This document shows positions 33,344 to 43,841 of a stretch of 64,000 nt of DNA, piece after piece. The stretch is from Anastrepha obliqua (Eukaryota; Arthropoda; Insecta; Diptera; Tephritidae): contig NC_072897.1 in assembly GCF_027943255.1 (NCBI RefSeq), positions 38,910,044 to 38,974,043 of the forward strand, read 5' to 3'. The notes beneath the pieces were generated by a model. The model was given only the letters and a program-made list of their open reading frames with translations, was not told where the DNA came from and did not search any database. The position numbers were made by a program, and so were the translations under genes. Position 1 is the first letter of the stretch. Each line of letters begins with the position of its first letter.

Positions 33344-33885
33344 ATGCCGAAAAATAATGCAGAAAAGTGTCGTGAATTTCGACAGAAAAAAAAAACAAAA
33401 AGAAAAAAAAGAAAATAAAACTAAAAAAACCGCAAAGACTTCAACAGAACGTGTCCGTGAATTTCGTGCACGCCGAAAAACATTACGAAATGCGCAACCT
33501 AGTATTTCTATTGTGCATAACAATGCATCCACTGTGCAAAATAGTGAAAACGATCATCGTAAGTACTTTAATATTTTCTAATCAACAAATTTTTGTGTGT
33601 TATGCTCATAGATTAAATGCATAACCTACATGCACCATGTCTATAACCTTATTTGTCATTGTCTTCAGACGATTTCCAAGTGGATGTATCACATGTGCAA
33701 GGCAATGCTCCAAATGAACATGATATTGAAAATGATCATTGTAAGTACTCAAATATTTTTGCATATGTAAAACTTTACTTCTCAATTGGACCTTATTACT
33801 TAACGCATAATATAAATTGCTTTTCAGGGGACCCTCAGACAGATGTTCAACCTGAGATTCCATACTTTGTTTTACGGAAGGTTTC
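33344..33885 (+). pseudogene. Short spliced ORF with basic N-terminus (three exons)
   Basis: ATG 33344 opens MPKNNAEKCREFRQKKK; an A10 run at 33386-33395 then shifts the frame, after which TSTERVREFRARRK repeats the REFR-type basic motif. Exon 1 ends at 33558 (GTAAGT). Exon 2 is 33669-33740 (72 nt; preceded by TCTTCAG, followed by GTAAGT). Exon 3 starts at 33828 (TTTTCAG) with DPQTDVQPEIPYF. All junctions are phase 1 and the joined reading is open. Exon 1 and exon 2 ends are alike (ENDHRKYFNIF versus ENDHCKYSNIF read through). Repeated REFR motifs occur in ORFs associated with insect Helitrons, but I cannot assign a function. Confidence 0.5.
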
Positions 33886-34375
33886 ACTTCTATCGCGTCT
33901 AACCGTTAGACTGGTATTTTTTTCTTTATTCAAGCGCTTTGGCATAAACAATATTTTTTGTTTTTCTATTTGTTTTTGAGTAAATATATAATGTTGTTGG
34001 CTTCCCAACACGTGAACAGCCAACGTATAGTTGACCATGAGTGAATACTGGTTCTTCTAAACTCATCCCGCATATTTCTAAAGTTTATCCTTATGATTTA
34101 TTGATAGTTATTGCAAATGCTAAACGAATGGGCAGTTGCAAACGCTTGAATTCAAATGGCAATTCAGGTGGAATCATTGGAATTCTTGGTATTAGAACGT
34201 CTTCATTTTTGAATTTCCCAATTAAAATAGTTGCTTGGATAACATTATTCATCAATCGTTTGACTACTTCATTTTGTTCTTGACGTTCTTCTGATGTCGC
34301 GTTATTCCGGGCATTTCTCATTCGCCTATTATTATTTGTCGAACGACCAATATGATTACGTGATTGTCCTGGCAT
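33885..34375 (-). pseudogene. Internally deleted Helitron protein (N-terminus fused to helicase tail)
   Basis: From ATG 34375 the minus strand reads MPGQSRNHIGRSTNNNRRMR and RNARNNATSEERQEQNE, a basic start like Helitron proteins, then jumps in frame to KRLMNNVIQATIL, VLIPRIPMIPPELPFEFKR and LAFAITINKS. Two in-frame TAA codons replace the expected glutamines in the NKSQGQ motif; beyond them EICGMSLEEPVFTHGQLYVG and CSRVGKP continue. The Rep and most helicase domains are missing. It cannot drive transposition itself; it is a non-autonomous derivative. Confidence 0.8.
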
Positions 34376-34739
34376 TTGTACTGTAATAAACATGATTGTA
34401 ATTATGGTATTCTGAGATTTTAAAACATGTTTTTTTTTCAATTTTGTGGATTATATTTTCGATGCATATGTGTTTAAAAGCCCAAGTCCACATGGTCAGG
34501 ATTATTTTATTTTGTTGTGATTTTCTTAAATCATCTCTTTTCTTCTGAAAATTGTTGACAATTTGCATGATAAGACTATTAATTTTTTCATCAAAGTTAC
34601 GCATTTTTCGCGCTCTTCTTTTGCATCCTTTAAGAATTTCTTTTGTTTTTTCATTTTTTTTTTACCATTTTTTTCACTCATGGTGTATCATAGCTTATCG
34701 CATATGAACCGAAAAAATAAATCCACAAAACATAATTTC

Positions 34740-35770
34740 ATTTGAACATTCGGATTTCACATTAAATTCTCAAATTTCGTAAGAAATTATTCATTGTTCC
34801 AAAATCCACTCCAAAAAAATTCACAAAAAATGTTTACACTTTGCACTTACGTCTTCTCCTTATGGAGTCCAAATCAGAAAGATATATTGACACATTGCAA
34901 CTCACACTGTCAATTTGACAGTTCAGTTCCGCTCCAAGCGTTAAAAAAGTAAACGACATTATGGCTGGTTCAGAAGAACGCTGTACGCGATGCCGGTGTT
35001 TCGAATTACAACCAAACTTTACGAAACCCATTTTCAATACTTACTTAACAATGTGTGTAAGTTTGGTTTAATTCGGTGCAAAGACACGGCGGGTCCACGT
35101 TTTGGCATATATTTCGAGACCCTAGTCATCAATAGGTATGAAAATTACCCCGTATTAAAGCACTTATCAACAGCTTTCATTTGATACCCATATTGTACAT
35201 ACACAACCAAAGGTTACCCGGGTCCACGTTTTGACCTATATCTCGAGACCCCAGTCACGTAGCGGCATGAAAAATACTCTGTACTAAGGCATTCACCAAC
35301 AGCTTCAATTTGATATCCATATTGTACAAACACATTCTAGGCTCCACGTTTTGGTCTCTATCTCGAGACCCTAGTCACGGAGCGGCATGAAAAATACTCT
35401 GAACAAAAGCATTCACCACAGCTTCCATTTGATACCCATATTGTACATACACATCCTAGGGTTACCCGGGTCCACGTTTTGGCCTATATCTCGAGACGCT
35501 AGTCACGGAACGGTATGAAAAATACTCTATACTATAGAAATCATAAACCCATATTGTACAAACACATTCTGGGGTTACCCGGGTCCACGTTTTGGCCTAT
35601 TTCTCGAGACCCTGGTATCCGATTCTTAAAATTTCAAAACACAAACCTTCTCCACATGTGTCTCTTCAATGTGGCAAAGTTTGGTTAAAATCGGTTGAGC
35701 CATTCTCCGTAAAGTTCATCACAACGCGAAAAACGGCTGAATTTCTATATATAACTTCTGCTCAAATATG
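34740..35770 (-). repeat. Inverted copy of Helitron subterminal block and minisatellite
   Basis: Sequence matching 29300-29640 inverted (34740-35090, including the 67-codon frame), followed by four to five minisatellite modules (about 35090-35620), then a divergent subterminal block (ccattctccgtaaagttcat). The array is much shorter than its relative at 26400-29340. Confidence 0.85.
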
Positions 35771-35936
35771 AACGAGACGTTATCAATACAACGGTCCGCG
35801 GATGACATATGGCAAAAATAAATTTTTTTTTTTTTTTTTGTTTTTTTTTTATTTCCATTATAAATTACGATCTGTAGTTACAATTTTACTAGTACATAGC
35901 TTTCTATAATTTTGTATTATATTATTATATTTTATT

Positions 35937-38593
35937 TTATATCACAGTACGGGCAAGATCTGTGGGTGTTTTGCGCTTTAGTCTTCTTGGTTTAAGTTCC
36001 ATTTCCGGTATCAGTCTCATCTCATGGTTTTTGTGCTCTAATAGTCGCAAGATGTGCTTACTGCTGCTTCTTTTTACTGCTTCAGTGACAGTGTCTATGC
36101 CGAGGTCGCGGTGAATATCGTCATTTTTTCTATACCAATTTGCGTTTGTGATGGTCCTTAGCATCTTAGATTGACTTCTCTGAATGATTTGTAGGTTTGA
36201 TTTACTGGCAGTCCCCCAAATTTCTAGTCCGTAGGTCCATGTCGGTCTGATTATTGATTTGTATATTATTTGTTTATTAAGTAAGCTTAGGGTTGATTGT
36301 TTTCCTAGTAGCCAGTAGAGTTGTGGGAATTTGTTTTTCATCTCGTTTCTCTTGTTTAGTATGTGTTTTTTCCATGTGAGTTTTGAGTCAATCGTTATGC
36401 CTAAGTATTTTGCACTTGAGTGTATTTTTATGTCTTCCCCGTCAATTTGGATTGGATATCTTGCAGATTTTCTCTTCGTGTATATTACATGTTGTGTTTT
36501 GTCTTTATTGGCCTCAATGCCCCATTTTTCAAACCATTTTGTTGTTGCTGATAGCGTATCTTGCAGTGTTTTTGTTGCTGCTTCTTCATTGTGGTTAGCT
36601 GACATTAAAACTGTGTCGTCTGCAAATGTAGCTATCATTGATCCTCGAGTAGTTGGCGTTGGTATATCTGCTGTGTATACTAAGTATAGTATGGGGCCCA
36701 GTACGCTTCCTTGAGGTACTCCAGCAGTCGCCGTCAAGATAACAGAGCACTCATCGTCATATTTTATGAAGAAGTGTCTATCAGTCATGTAGCTTTTAAG
36801 GATATTAAATATGTTAAGTGGTAAAATGGTTTTTAGTTTATATAGAAGTCCTTTGTGCCATACTCTATCAAAAGCTTTCGCGATGTCCAAATACACGGCA
36901 ATGCAATATTTCTTCTTATCGAAGTCGTCTGTAATTTTGTTGACTACTCTGTGAATCTCTTGCACAGTTGAGTGTTGTTTTCGGAAACCGAACTGGTGTG
37001 AGGGGATAGCGTCTTTTTGTTGTAGAATCGGGGCAATTCTGTCAAGCAGTATTTTTTCAAACAATTTGGAGAGGATGGGCAGCAAGCTAATTGGTCTGTA
37101 CGAGCTAGCAACAGTGGCGTTCTTGTTTGGCTTGGGGATCGCTATAACTTGTGCAACTTTCCATGCTTTTGGGAAGTATTGTAACCTAATTATTCCGTTG
37201 AAGAGGTCTCGTATGTATTTTATTATAGTATCGGTAGTTCCTTTAGTATTTTCCCATTTATTTGGTCATATCCCGGTGTTTTTTTGTCTTTATATTTGAT
37301 TTCTTCTTTTGTCGTATTTTGTATTGTGTGGACTGCATTCTCAATTGTGTTCGGCAGATTAATGTCTTTATTATCCATGCTATTTGTAAATATTGTTTTA
37401 AAGTGGTCAGCTAATGTTTCAGCCTTTTCTTTGCTTGTTCTAGCCCATGTGTTGGAGTTTGTTTTTATTGGAGGCTTGTGTATGATTGTTTTAGTGAGTT
37501 TTTTAGTTGCTTTCCATAGGGAATAGTTGGTAGCTGTAGTTGTTTCGAGGCTGCTAAGGTACTTCTTCAGTTGGTTGTCATTATGTTCTTCGAGAATTTT
37601 TTTGAGTTCGTTTGATGATTTGTTTAGTTTAGCTTTATCGGCTGGGTGTTTGGAGCGTTGCCAGTCTTTCCTGAGTTTGCGTTTTTGTTTGATTTTGTCT
37701 AAAATAAAAGCAGGGATTTTCTTTGTTATTAAGGTGTCTAATATTGGTGTCGATTGTGTTACTGCTTTTATTATGTTATCGTTTAAGTATACGATTGCAT
37801 TGTCTAGTTCGGAGGAGGATTTCAAAGAGACTCGAGTTTCCATGTTTTCTTTTATGACATCACGAAATATATTCCAGTTTGTCTTATGGTTATATAGCGA
37901 AGTGATGGTTTTTCTAACAGGTCTATCCTGGAGCGTTATTATTAATGGTGAGTGGTCTGATGATAAGTCAAGGCATGATTTTATTGCAATGTTTTCGTGA
38001 GTTAGGTTTTTCGTAATACAGAAGTCGATTAAGTCAGGAAGTTTTTTATTGTCAGTTGGCCAATACGTCGGTTCTCCTGTGCTTAATATGCTGTTGTTAT
38101 TTGCCTTAATGGCCTCATATAGGTGTCTTCCTTTCGTGGTAGTTATCCTAGATGCCCATGTTACGTGCTTAGCATTGTAGTCTCCCCCTGCTAGGTATCG
38201 ATTTCTAACTGATTTAAGATAATCAAGGTATTGGTGTGTTGTATTATTATACTTGGGTGGACAATAAACAGCTGATATATTTATTGGACCAGTCAAAGTG
38301 TTGATGCAGACTGTAGTCGCCTGTATATGTTCTGCTTTGTAGCCATCCATTTCTACGCATTTTATTGCTCTTTTTATTATGATGGCTGTGCCTCCATGAG
38401 CTTTGTTGTCAGGGTGATTTGTATAATAAATATCGAAATTTGGTATGTTTACATAGGTCTTCTCAGTGGCATGGGTTTCGGAAATGAGCATGATATCAAT
38501 TGCATTGTCTGTTAAAAATATTTTCAATTCTAGTAAGTGGCGGTATAGTCCGTTAGCATTCCAGATAGCGATTATTAATTTATTGTTTATCAA
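35937..38593 (-). pseudogene. Jockey ORF2: endonuclease and reverse transcriptase, one frameshift
   Basis: The endonuclease part (38593-37223) shows IWNANGLYRH, LISETHA, HGGTAIIIKR, GGDYNAKH and SSDHSPLIIT. The reading shifts once between 37223 and 37240. The RT part continues from there to 35937 with LLPILSKLFEKILLDR, YLDIAKAFDRVWH, AGVPQGSVLGPILY and the catalytic TFADDTVLM. No RNase H domain, as expected for jockey. No ATG is seen at the start of the frame; it opens with TTG overlapping the ORF1 stop, so translation may rely on reinitiation or an upstream frame. Confidence 0.9.
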
Positions 38594-39965
38594 GTTTAGT
38601 TACAAGCAAGGTTATGATATTCATCATGTTGGTCATTTGAGCAACTAGTTGTTTCATCATTTGTTTCAATTCTTGTAAGTCGTCTTGTTGTTGCGTCGGG
38701 TAAGTGCTAGTTGTGGGAGAATGCTGTTTATGGCTCGCTGATGAAGGCATATTTTTGGTAAGTGCTTCTGCGTACGATATTTCTGGGATTATTTGTTTAT
38801 TTGTGCCAGAGTTCTGATACTGATCTGTGGGTGGCGTTGGCGTTGCTGGTAGTTCTTTTTTACGGAGGGAGGGGAATTTTTGTATTTGTAGGGCTTTGTA
38901 GACCATGCATCCTTTATAATTTGCGGTGTGATTTTCGCCGCATAGGGCACATTTAATTTAATTTTTGTTGGAGGAGTGATTTATTTTGCAGTTAAGGGTG
39001 TTATGTTTACCAGCACATTTTACACATACTGGGTCTTTTGTGCAATAATTCTTCGTGTGGCCATATTTTTGGCAGTTTGTGCATTGGGGGATTGTCCGCT
39101 TTTGGTGAGGTGGCTCAAACGTGACTCTGCAGTGTAGAAGGGTTACTATTTTGTAGATTTCCTTGTTATTGTCTTGCTGCTTTAGTTCTATAGCGAAAAG
39201 CGGGAGAGGTTGTTTTGTGTTACTGCGTTGAATGTTGTGTATGTTTAGCACTTCATGACCAAGTTCTGCTAGTTCCATTATGATTTCGTTTTTATCAGTT
39301 GCATGATGAACGTTGCGAAGTATTACTTTGAAGCCTCGTTGGTCTTTAGGTCTAAATGTGTAGAATTTTGTTTCTTTATCTTTTAATAGTTTCAGAATGT
39401 TTGTGTAGTGAATGCTTTCTTGTGGTTGGATTTTAATTCCATTTGTTGAGAGTGCTTTAAGTTCGTATTTTGTATCAGTTAGTGATTTAATGGTTGTTGT
39501 TAATGCATGTACATTTTCAACGTTTTGCACATAGATGGGTGGTGGTTTAAGTTTGCGTTGTTCTGTTTGGATTTGTGGTTTTGTTTTCAGTTCTGTCCCA
39601 CTGTCAGTATGTAGTTCATTCGTTTCAGTTTCTTGTGCTAGCAACTCAAAACGGTTGCTTGAATTAGGCTTGTCCAGCCAGTACTCTTTGAGTGTCTTTT
39701 GTGCAGTGTTTTGAGTTTTGTTTTTATGTTTTTTATTAGTGTTCATCTGTTCGTTAGAGTTGTTTGGGGACTGTCCGTCACGGTGTCGTTTTAGGTTTTC
39801 TTTCTTATTTGGTTCTTTGGGGCTAATGGTGTAAATATTTTGTACTTGCGATGTTGTGGAAGTTTTTGAAGTTACTGCCGAAGAGGAAATCAGATGTGCC
39901 AGGGAACATACTGATGTTGTAGCTGCTGTGTTTGCTGTTGTTGTTGTGTTGGTTGTTGATGTCAT
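38580..39965 (-). pseudogene. Jockey ORF1 (gag-like, CCHC zinc knuckles), one nonsense codon
   Basis: The first in-frame ATG is at 39965 (MTSTTNTTTT), although the frame is open to 40016. A low-complexity T/N-rich N-terminus is followed by a conserved central domain (YELKALSTNGIKIQPQESIH, GFKVILRNVHHATDKNEI) and zinc knuckles CTNCQKYGHTKNYC and CVKCAGKHNTLNC. An in-frame TAA at 38958-38960 precedes the third knuckle-like CALCGENHTANYKGC and a Q-rich tail ending at 38580. The protein binds element RNA. Removing one stop would leave it intact; its end overlaps the beginning of ORF2 by a few bases. Confidence 0.9.
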
Positions 39966-40118
39966 TGTGGGAGGAAGAGTGGAGAGAGCGACCTGTTGGC
40001 TTGGTATTGTTAACAAAGTTGATGGTGATGCGCACTGGGCACTCCAGGGAGTATTGATATTGATATCTCTATCAGGCGCGTTAAGGCAACTGTTACCTTG
40101 GGTGTGGCTTGGTGCGTG

Positions 40119-41691
40119 TTTTTTTTTTTTTTTTTTTTTATTGAAACGTTATAAAATTTGTATACATTTCATGGTATTACGCCTAGCATAAGCTAACAAG
40201 TAACATTATTCTATCCTTAACATTGAAATTTAAAAACAATTATAAATATTTTACAAACAATTATACAGCGTTGGCGACTAAATCTCGTGGCTTAGTTCTT
40301 CGAAGTCTTCTTGTGCAGACTGTTTTGGTAAGCTCTGCGGCCTCCGGGTTTATGTGCTCTTTCAGCCTGGTTTCATGGTTGCTTGCAAGAATTTGGATTA
40401 TATCAGCGACTTTTTTCACCGACTGATCCTTGTGCAGGTCGTGATTTCGCACATACCAAGGTGCGCTGACCATGTCTCTGAGAATCTTATTCTGCAGGCA
40501 TTGTACAGCTTCAATGTTTGATTTAGTGGTACATCCCCATAATTGAATGCCGTATGTCCATACCGGCTTAACTACTTGGTTGTATATTAATAATTTATTC
40601 TGTATTGACAATGTAGACTTTCTGCCAATTAACCATTTCATTTTTTTAATTTTTAAGTTGATTTCAGTTGCTTTAATTTTGACATGTTCTTTCCATTTGA
40701 GCTTTGCATCCAAAGTCATACCCAAGTATTTTGCTGTATTACTATATGGAACAGTAGCAGATGATATTTTCACTGGGTTATAGGCTATTTTCTTGTTTGT
40801 AAAGTCTACGTGAACAGACTTGCTTTCATTTAGTTTGATTCTCCAGTTTTCAGTCCATGCGACAACTTCGTCTATCGATGCCTGTAACTTTCTAGTTGAT
40901 TCATTTGCGTTATTTCCATAGGCTAAGATATACGTGTCATCAGCAAAAGTGGCTACCTTACTTGTATTTGAAACAGGTAGATCTGCAGTATAGAGCAAAT
41001 ACAGTACTGGCCCAAGAATGCTGCCTTGTGGTACACCAGCTTCAATTTTTTTAATGTTTGAGTATGCTTGTCTTTGTTTCACTCTAAAATATCTGTCTGT
41101 GAGATATGATTCCAATAGCAAAGTATATTGATATGGGAGCATCGCTCTGAGCTTACGGATTAGACCTTCGTGCCACACTTTATCAAACGCCTGTGCGATA
41201 TCAAGGAATATTGCTGAACACAATTGATTGTTTTCAATGGCCTCTTCTATGATGTGTACTATACGATGTATCTGATCTATCGTTGAATGTTTTTCTCGAA
41301 ATCCAAATTGGTGAGATGGTATTAATTGTTTATTAGAAATTATATCCTTTAATCGTTTGGAAAATAGTTTTTCAAATAGCTTTCCGATGGCTGGGAGTAA
41401 TGCTATTGGGCGGTAAGATGTGACTTCGTTGGGATTTTTCCCTGGCTTTGGGATCATTTTAATTTCAGAAATTTTCCAGTGCATTGGTATGTATTTAAAT
41501 TCAATGCATGCATTCATTATTAAAGTGAGTTTGATTAGCGCTTTGTAGGATAAGTTCTTTAGCACTTCGGCTGTGATTAAGTCAAATCCTGGACTTTTCT
41601 TTCTTGGTGCGTGTGAATATGTGAAATATGCATTATTCACTTTTGTTTTTGTTTGAGGCTCTCGCCTTAGAGTTTGAGCGTTATTCACGCT

Positions 41692-41700
<9 letters not shown>
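40119..41700 (-). mobile_element. Jockey-clade LINE B, 5'-truncated
   Basis: A second, distinct jockey element in the same orientation: RT-containing 3' part, short 3' UTR and a 21-bp poly(A) tail (T-run 40119-40139). Its 5' limit abuts a longer T-run (about 41697-41723). It contains an uninterrupted frame of 477 codons. Confidence 0.88.
40261..41694 (-). CDS. Jockey reverse transcriptase (N-truncated but uninterrupted)
   Basis: From ATG 41694 the reading is open for 477 codons. It lacks the endonuclease domain. RT blocks: KSPGFDLITAEVLKNL, YRPIALLPAIGKLFEK, FLDIAQAFDKVWHEGL, AGVPQGSILGPVLYLLYTAD, the catalytic TFADDTYILAYG and the thumb region KYLGMTLDAKLKWKEH. The C-terminus (TRRLRRTKPRDLVANAV) parallels that of LINE A (KRKTPTDLARTVI). 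Truncation at integration removed its promoter and ORF1, so expression would need an outside promoter; as a protein, the polymerase part looks complete. Confidence 0.88.
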
Positions 41701-41722
<22 letters not shown>

Positions 41723-41723
41723 G
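41697..41723. repeat. Poly(T) run
   Basis: About 27 T residues. On the minus strand it could be the poly(A) tail of a further LINE lost upstream of LINE B, or slippage at the LINE B insertion point. Confidence 0.7.
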
Positions 41724-42285
41724 TTTTGGTGTTTTAAGAAATTAATGTGTTTTAGGAAATGTCAGTTGGCAACACTGAGGAAATTTGATTTATGCAGAGG
41801 CACAAAAAGCTTGCATATTTTTAGGCCGAGCTTATTGTAGCTGGCTGGGTTCGATTTTTGGTTTATTGTTTTGACGCCTTTGTTTGATGTTTTTGTTATT
41901 GTTTTATTTTTCACTTTGCTCAAGCTTTGAGCGCCAAATTTTTAATAAGGAGAATTTACTTTTATTGCACACTATTTGTATGTTATTTTATACACCACCG
42001 ATTAAGAAAATTTTCTTTAATCGGGTTTGCACAAATTTATATTTTTTTGCCACTTTATACTCAGGTAATTTTTCACATAAAAAATTCACTGATGGATTCA
42101 CTTTCAGTTGGGTTAAGGGTTGCCAACCAACGGTTTTTTTTCAGGATTGTTATAAGCTTACATGGCAAATTTCAGCGTGATATGTCACATAGTTTGTTTT
42201 CTGTGCTACTGTAAACAAGTCAAGCTCGAGTGTGTTCTTCGAATTCTCCTTCTCTTACATCCTTCGTCTTTGCACTCGCGACTGG

Positions 42286-42303
42286 GCCCCACGTTAGGCG
42301 CCA
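42286..42303 (-). promoter_or_regulatory. Putative tRNA primer-binding site
   Basis: The minus-strand 18-mer begins TGGCGCC, the usual CCA-complementary start of primer sites used for minus-strand DNA synthesis by LTR elements. The tRNA was not identified. Confidence 0.45.
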
Positions 42304-42654
42304 GTTGAACTTTTCGGCTACGGTGGTTAACAAAAAAATAGTTCCGGAAGAGACCGGTCTCTATTGGTTGCTTAATATTTTACAGCTAAACTTACAAATT
42401 AGTTAAGTTCTACTACTCAAGCTAAAATCCAAGACCGTGTGCATTCGACGTGACCGGATTTTGCAATCCGATTTGAGTTTTTTGCTTAGCTCTAACAACA
42501 AATACTTGTGTAGAAACTTTCACACTACTCGTCGGGCGTCTATTCGCTCCCATCCCCTATGCCGTTCTCCAAATGAGAGCATAAAAATAAAACAAATAGT
42601 TTATGTTCACACGCAACGTCAAAATGTGAATGTCTCAACGCAACAACCGTTGCC

Positions 42655-43561
42655 GACTAAACCATAGATAATAAGATGGGAAACTTTTTCATTTTGAGAG
42701 AGAGCGCGCCCATGAGGACGTGTCAAAACTTGGCAGCACTCACACATTATGGGATTTCGGCTGATAGGCGAAATGGCAGACTGCCAGAAGAAACGCGCCA
42801 AAAATAACTGACGAAAACAGTTCGTTTTTGCTTAATGGAGAAATAACGTGTTGAAATGTTTATAATTATATGTCTTAAAATTAATTCAATTGAAATGTAA
42901 TAATTGTGAGTTTGTAGAATCCAAAGCTCGTTATATCCTTTTCGACTTCTACTTTTAATTAGTCTTATGTACATAATGTAATTTTATTGAAAACTGTGTG
43001 TTGGTTTAAATATTTTGGTGTAAATATTTTATGGTTGAAAAGCGTAGGTAAGGGAATTGAATTTGTGTTTGAGATATTTTACAAAAATTAAAGGTAATCT
43101 GCTTTAACTTATTCTGTTCGTTGTTTGAGAATTTTTTTTTTTGTTACCCACTTTCTGTGTTATATTAAAAAATCGCAATAAGTCATGTTTTTAATTATAA
43201 CTTATGTGTTTCGGGTTCATAGCATTATTATTATTAAATTACTTATGTATATCCGTTTTAAATACTTTCATTAACAGATAAATTTTTAAATTTTTTGCTT
43301 ATTTATGTACATATTTCATACGGATTGTGCTTATTTTTAGTATATGTAGGTGTTTACGAGTAATAGACTATTGGGCAACCGCACACTAAATACTAACTTC
43401 AATGGTGGTGTGGAAACTAAAAATTCCCAATTTTTGTTAAAAAAATACCCAATTCATGTTTCTACCGGTGTGGCAATATTGGCAAATGTTATAAAAAATG
43501 CACATTTTTCAGCGCTCTCACGAGAAAAAGAGTTTCCCATCTAGTCATCTATGGACTAAAC
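42655..43561. mobile_element. P-like MITE with 8-bp target duplication
   Basis: The direct repeat GACTAAAC flanks (42655-42662, 43554-43561) an 891 bp element. Its ends are CATAGATAATAAGATGGGAA and, inverted, CATAGATGACTAGATGGGAA; similarity continues through a gagagcgc motif. CA..TG ends with 8-bp duplications fit P-type elements, though hAT cannot be excluded. No transposase was seen inside. Confidence 0.8.
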
Positions 43562-43841
43562 AGCCAAGCCCGTTTCTTTGTTAACTGTTCTAAATAAAAT
43601 TTCTACTCCTAAAATAAAATACAAGAGTGGGATGACAATGCTATATACTTTGCAAGCAGCAAAACAGCTCTACATTTAAAAAACGGAACTTATGCATTTT
43701 GAAATCAATAGTACTCACACTCACCAACGTATCGTAGTCCCTTTCCGCTGCTCGTTGAAAACAGCTGCTTTCCTTTGGTTACATATTTACACTCGTCCCA
43801 CGAAGACTAATCACCACAAACATATTTTTTCAACAAAAGTT

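Larger units (their letters stand above)
32489..35770 (-). mobile_element. Helitron-type unit in minus orientation carrying cargo
   Basis: On the minus strand the unit would end with CCCAGCGAAGCGGGCCGGGT, TTG and CTAG (32489-32492), followed by T: a hairpin-CTRR 3' terminus. The opposite side (34740-35770) holds the satellite and subterminal block of the Helitron at 26138, inverted. An internally deleted Helitron ORF lies between (33885-34375). Plus-strand cargo fills 32722-33880: a tRNA-like segment, tandem U2 promoter copies and a spliced ORF. The 5' TC end is not clear, so unity of the element is inferred. Confidence 0.55.
35823..40118 (-). mobile_element. Jockey-clade LINE A, near full length
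   Basis: 4.3 kb on the minus strand with ORF1 (gag-like) then ORF2 (endonuclease, RT), a short 3' UTR and a poly(A) tail (T-run 35823-35850). Its 5' end sits directly at the poly(A) tail of LINE B (T-run 40119-40139). Only one nonsense codon in ORF1 and one frameshift in ORF2 were found, so the insertion is young. Target duplications were not resolved. Confidence 0.92.
41725..43840 (-). mobile_element. LTR retrotransposon 5' region (putative LTR + primer site)
   Basis: On the minus strand tggcgcctaacgtggggc (42286-42303) resembles a tRNA primer-binding site and directly follows a putative LTR end (...gttca). The LTR would extend up to about 43833, interrupted by the P-like MITE (42663-43553). 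From 42285 down to 41725 lies a leader without recognised gag. No second LTR was found in the window. The call depends on the primer-site-like motif. Confidence 0.45.

Noticed and set aside
33653..33979. Plus-strand 108-codon frame
   Set aside because: It crosses two good splice sites and then reads through the antisense of the Helitron helicase tail. Only its exon parts are kept in the spliced-ORF entry.
36331..38000. Several plus-strand frames of 60-157 codons rich in hydrophobic residues
   Set aside because: They are antisense shadows of the jockey ORF2.
39856..40191. Plus-strand 111-codon frame
   Set aside because: Antisense of the T/N-rich jockey ORF1 start and of a poly(T) run.
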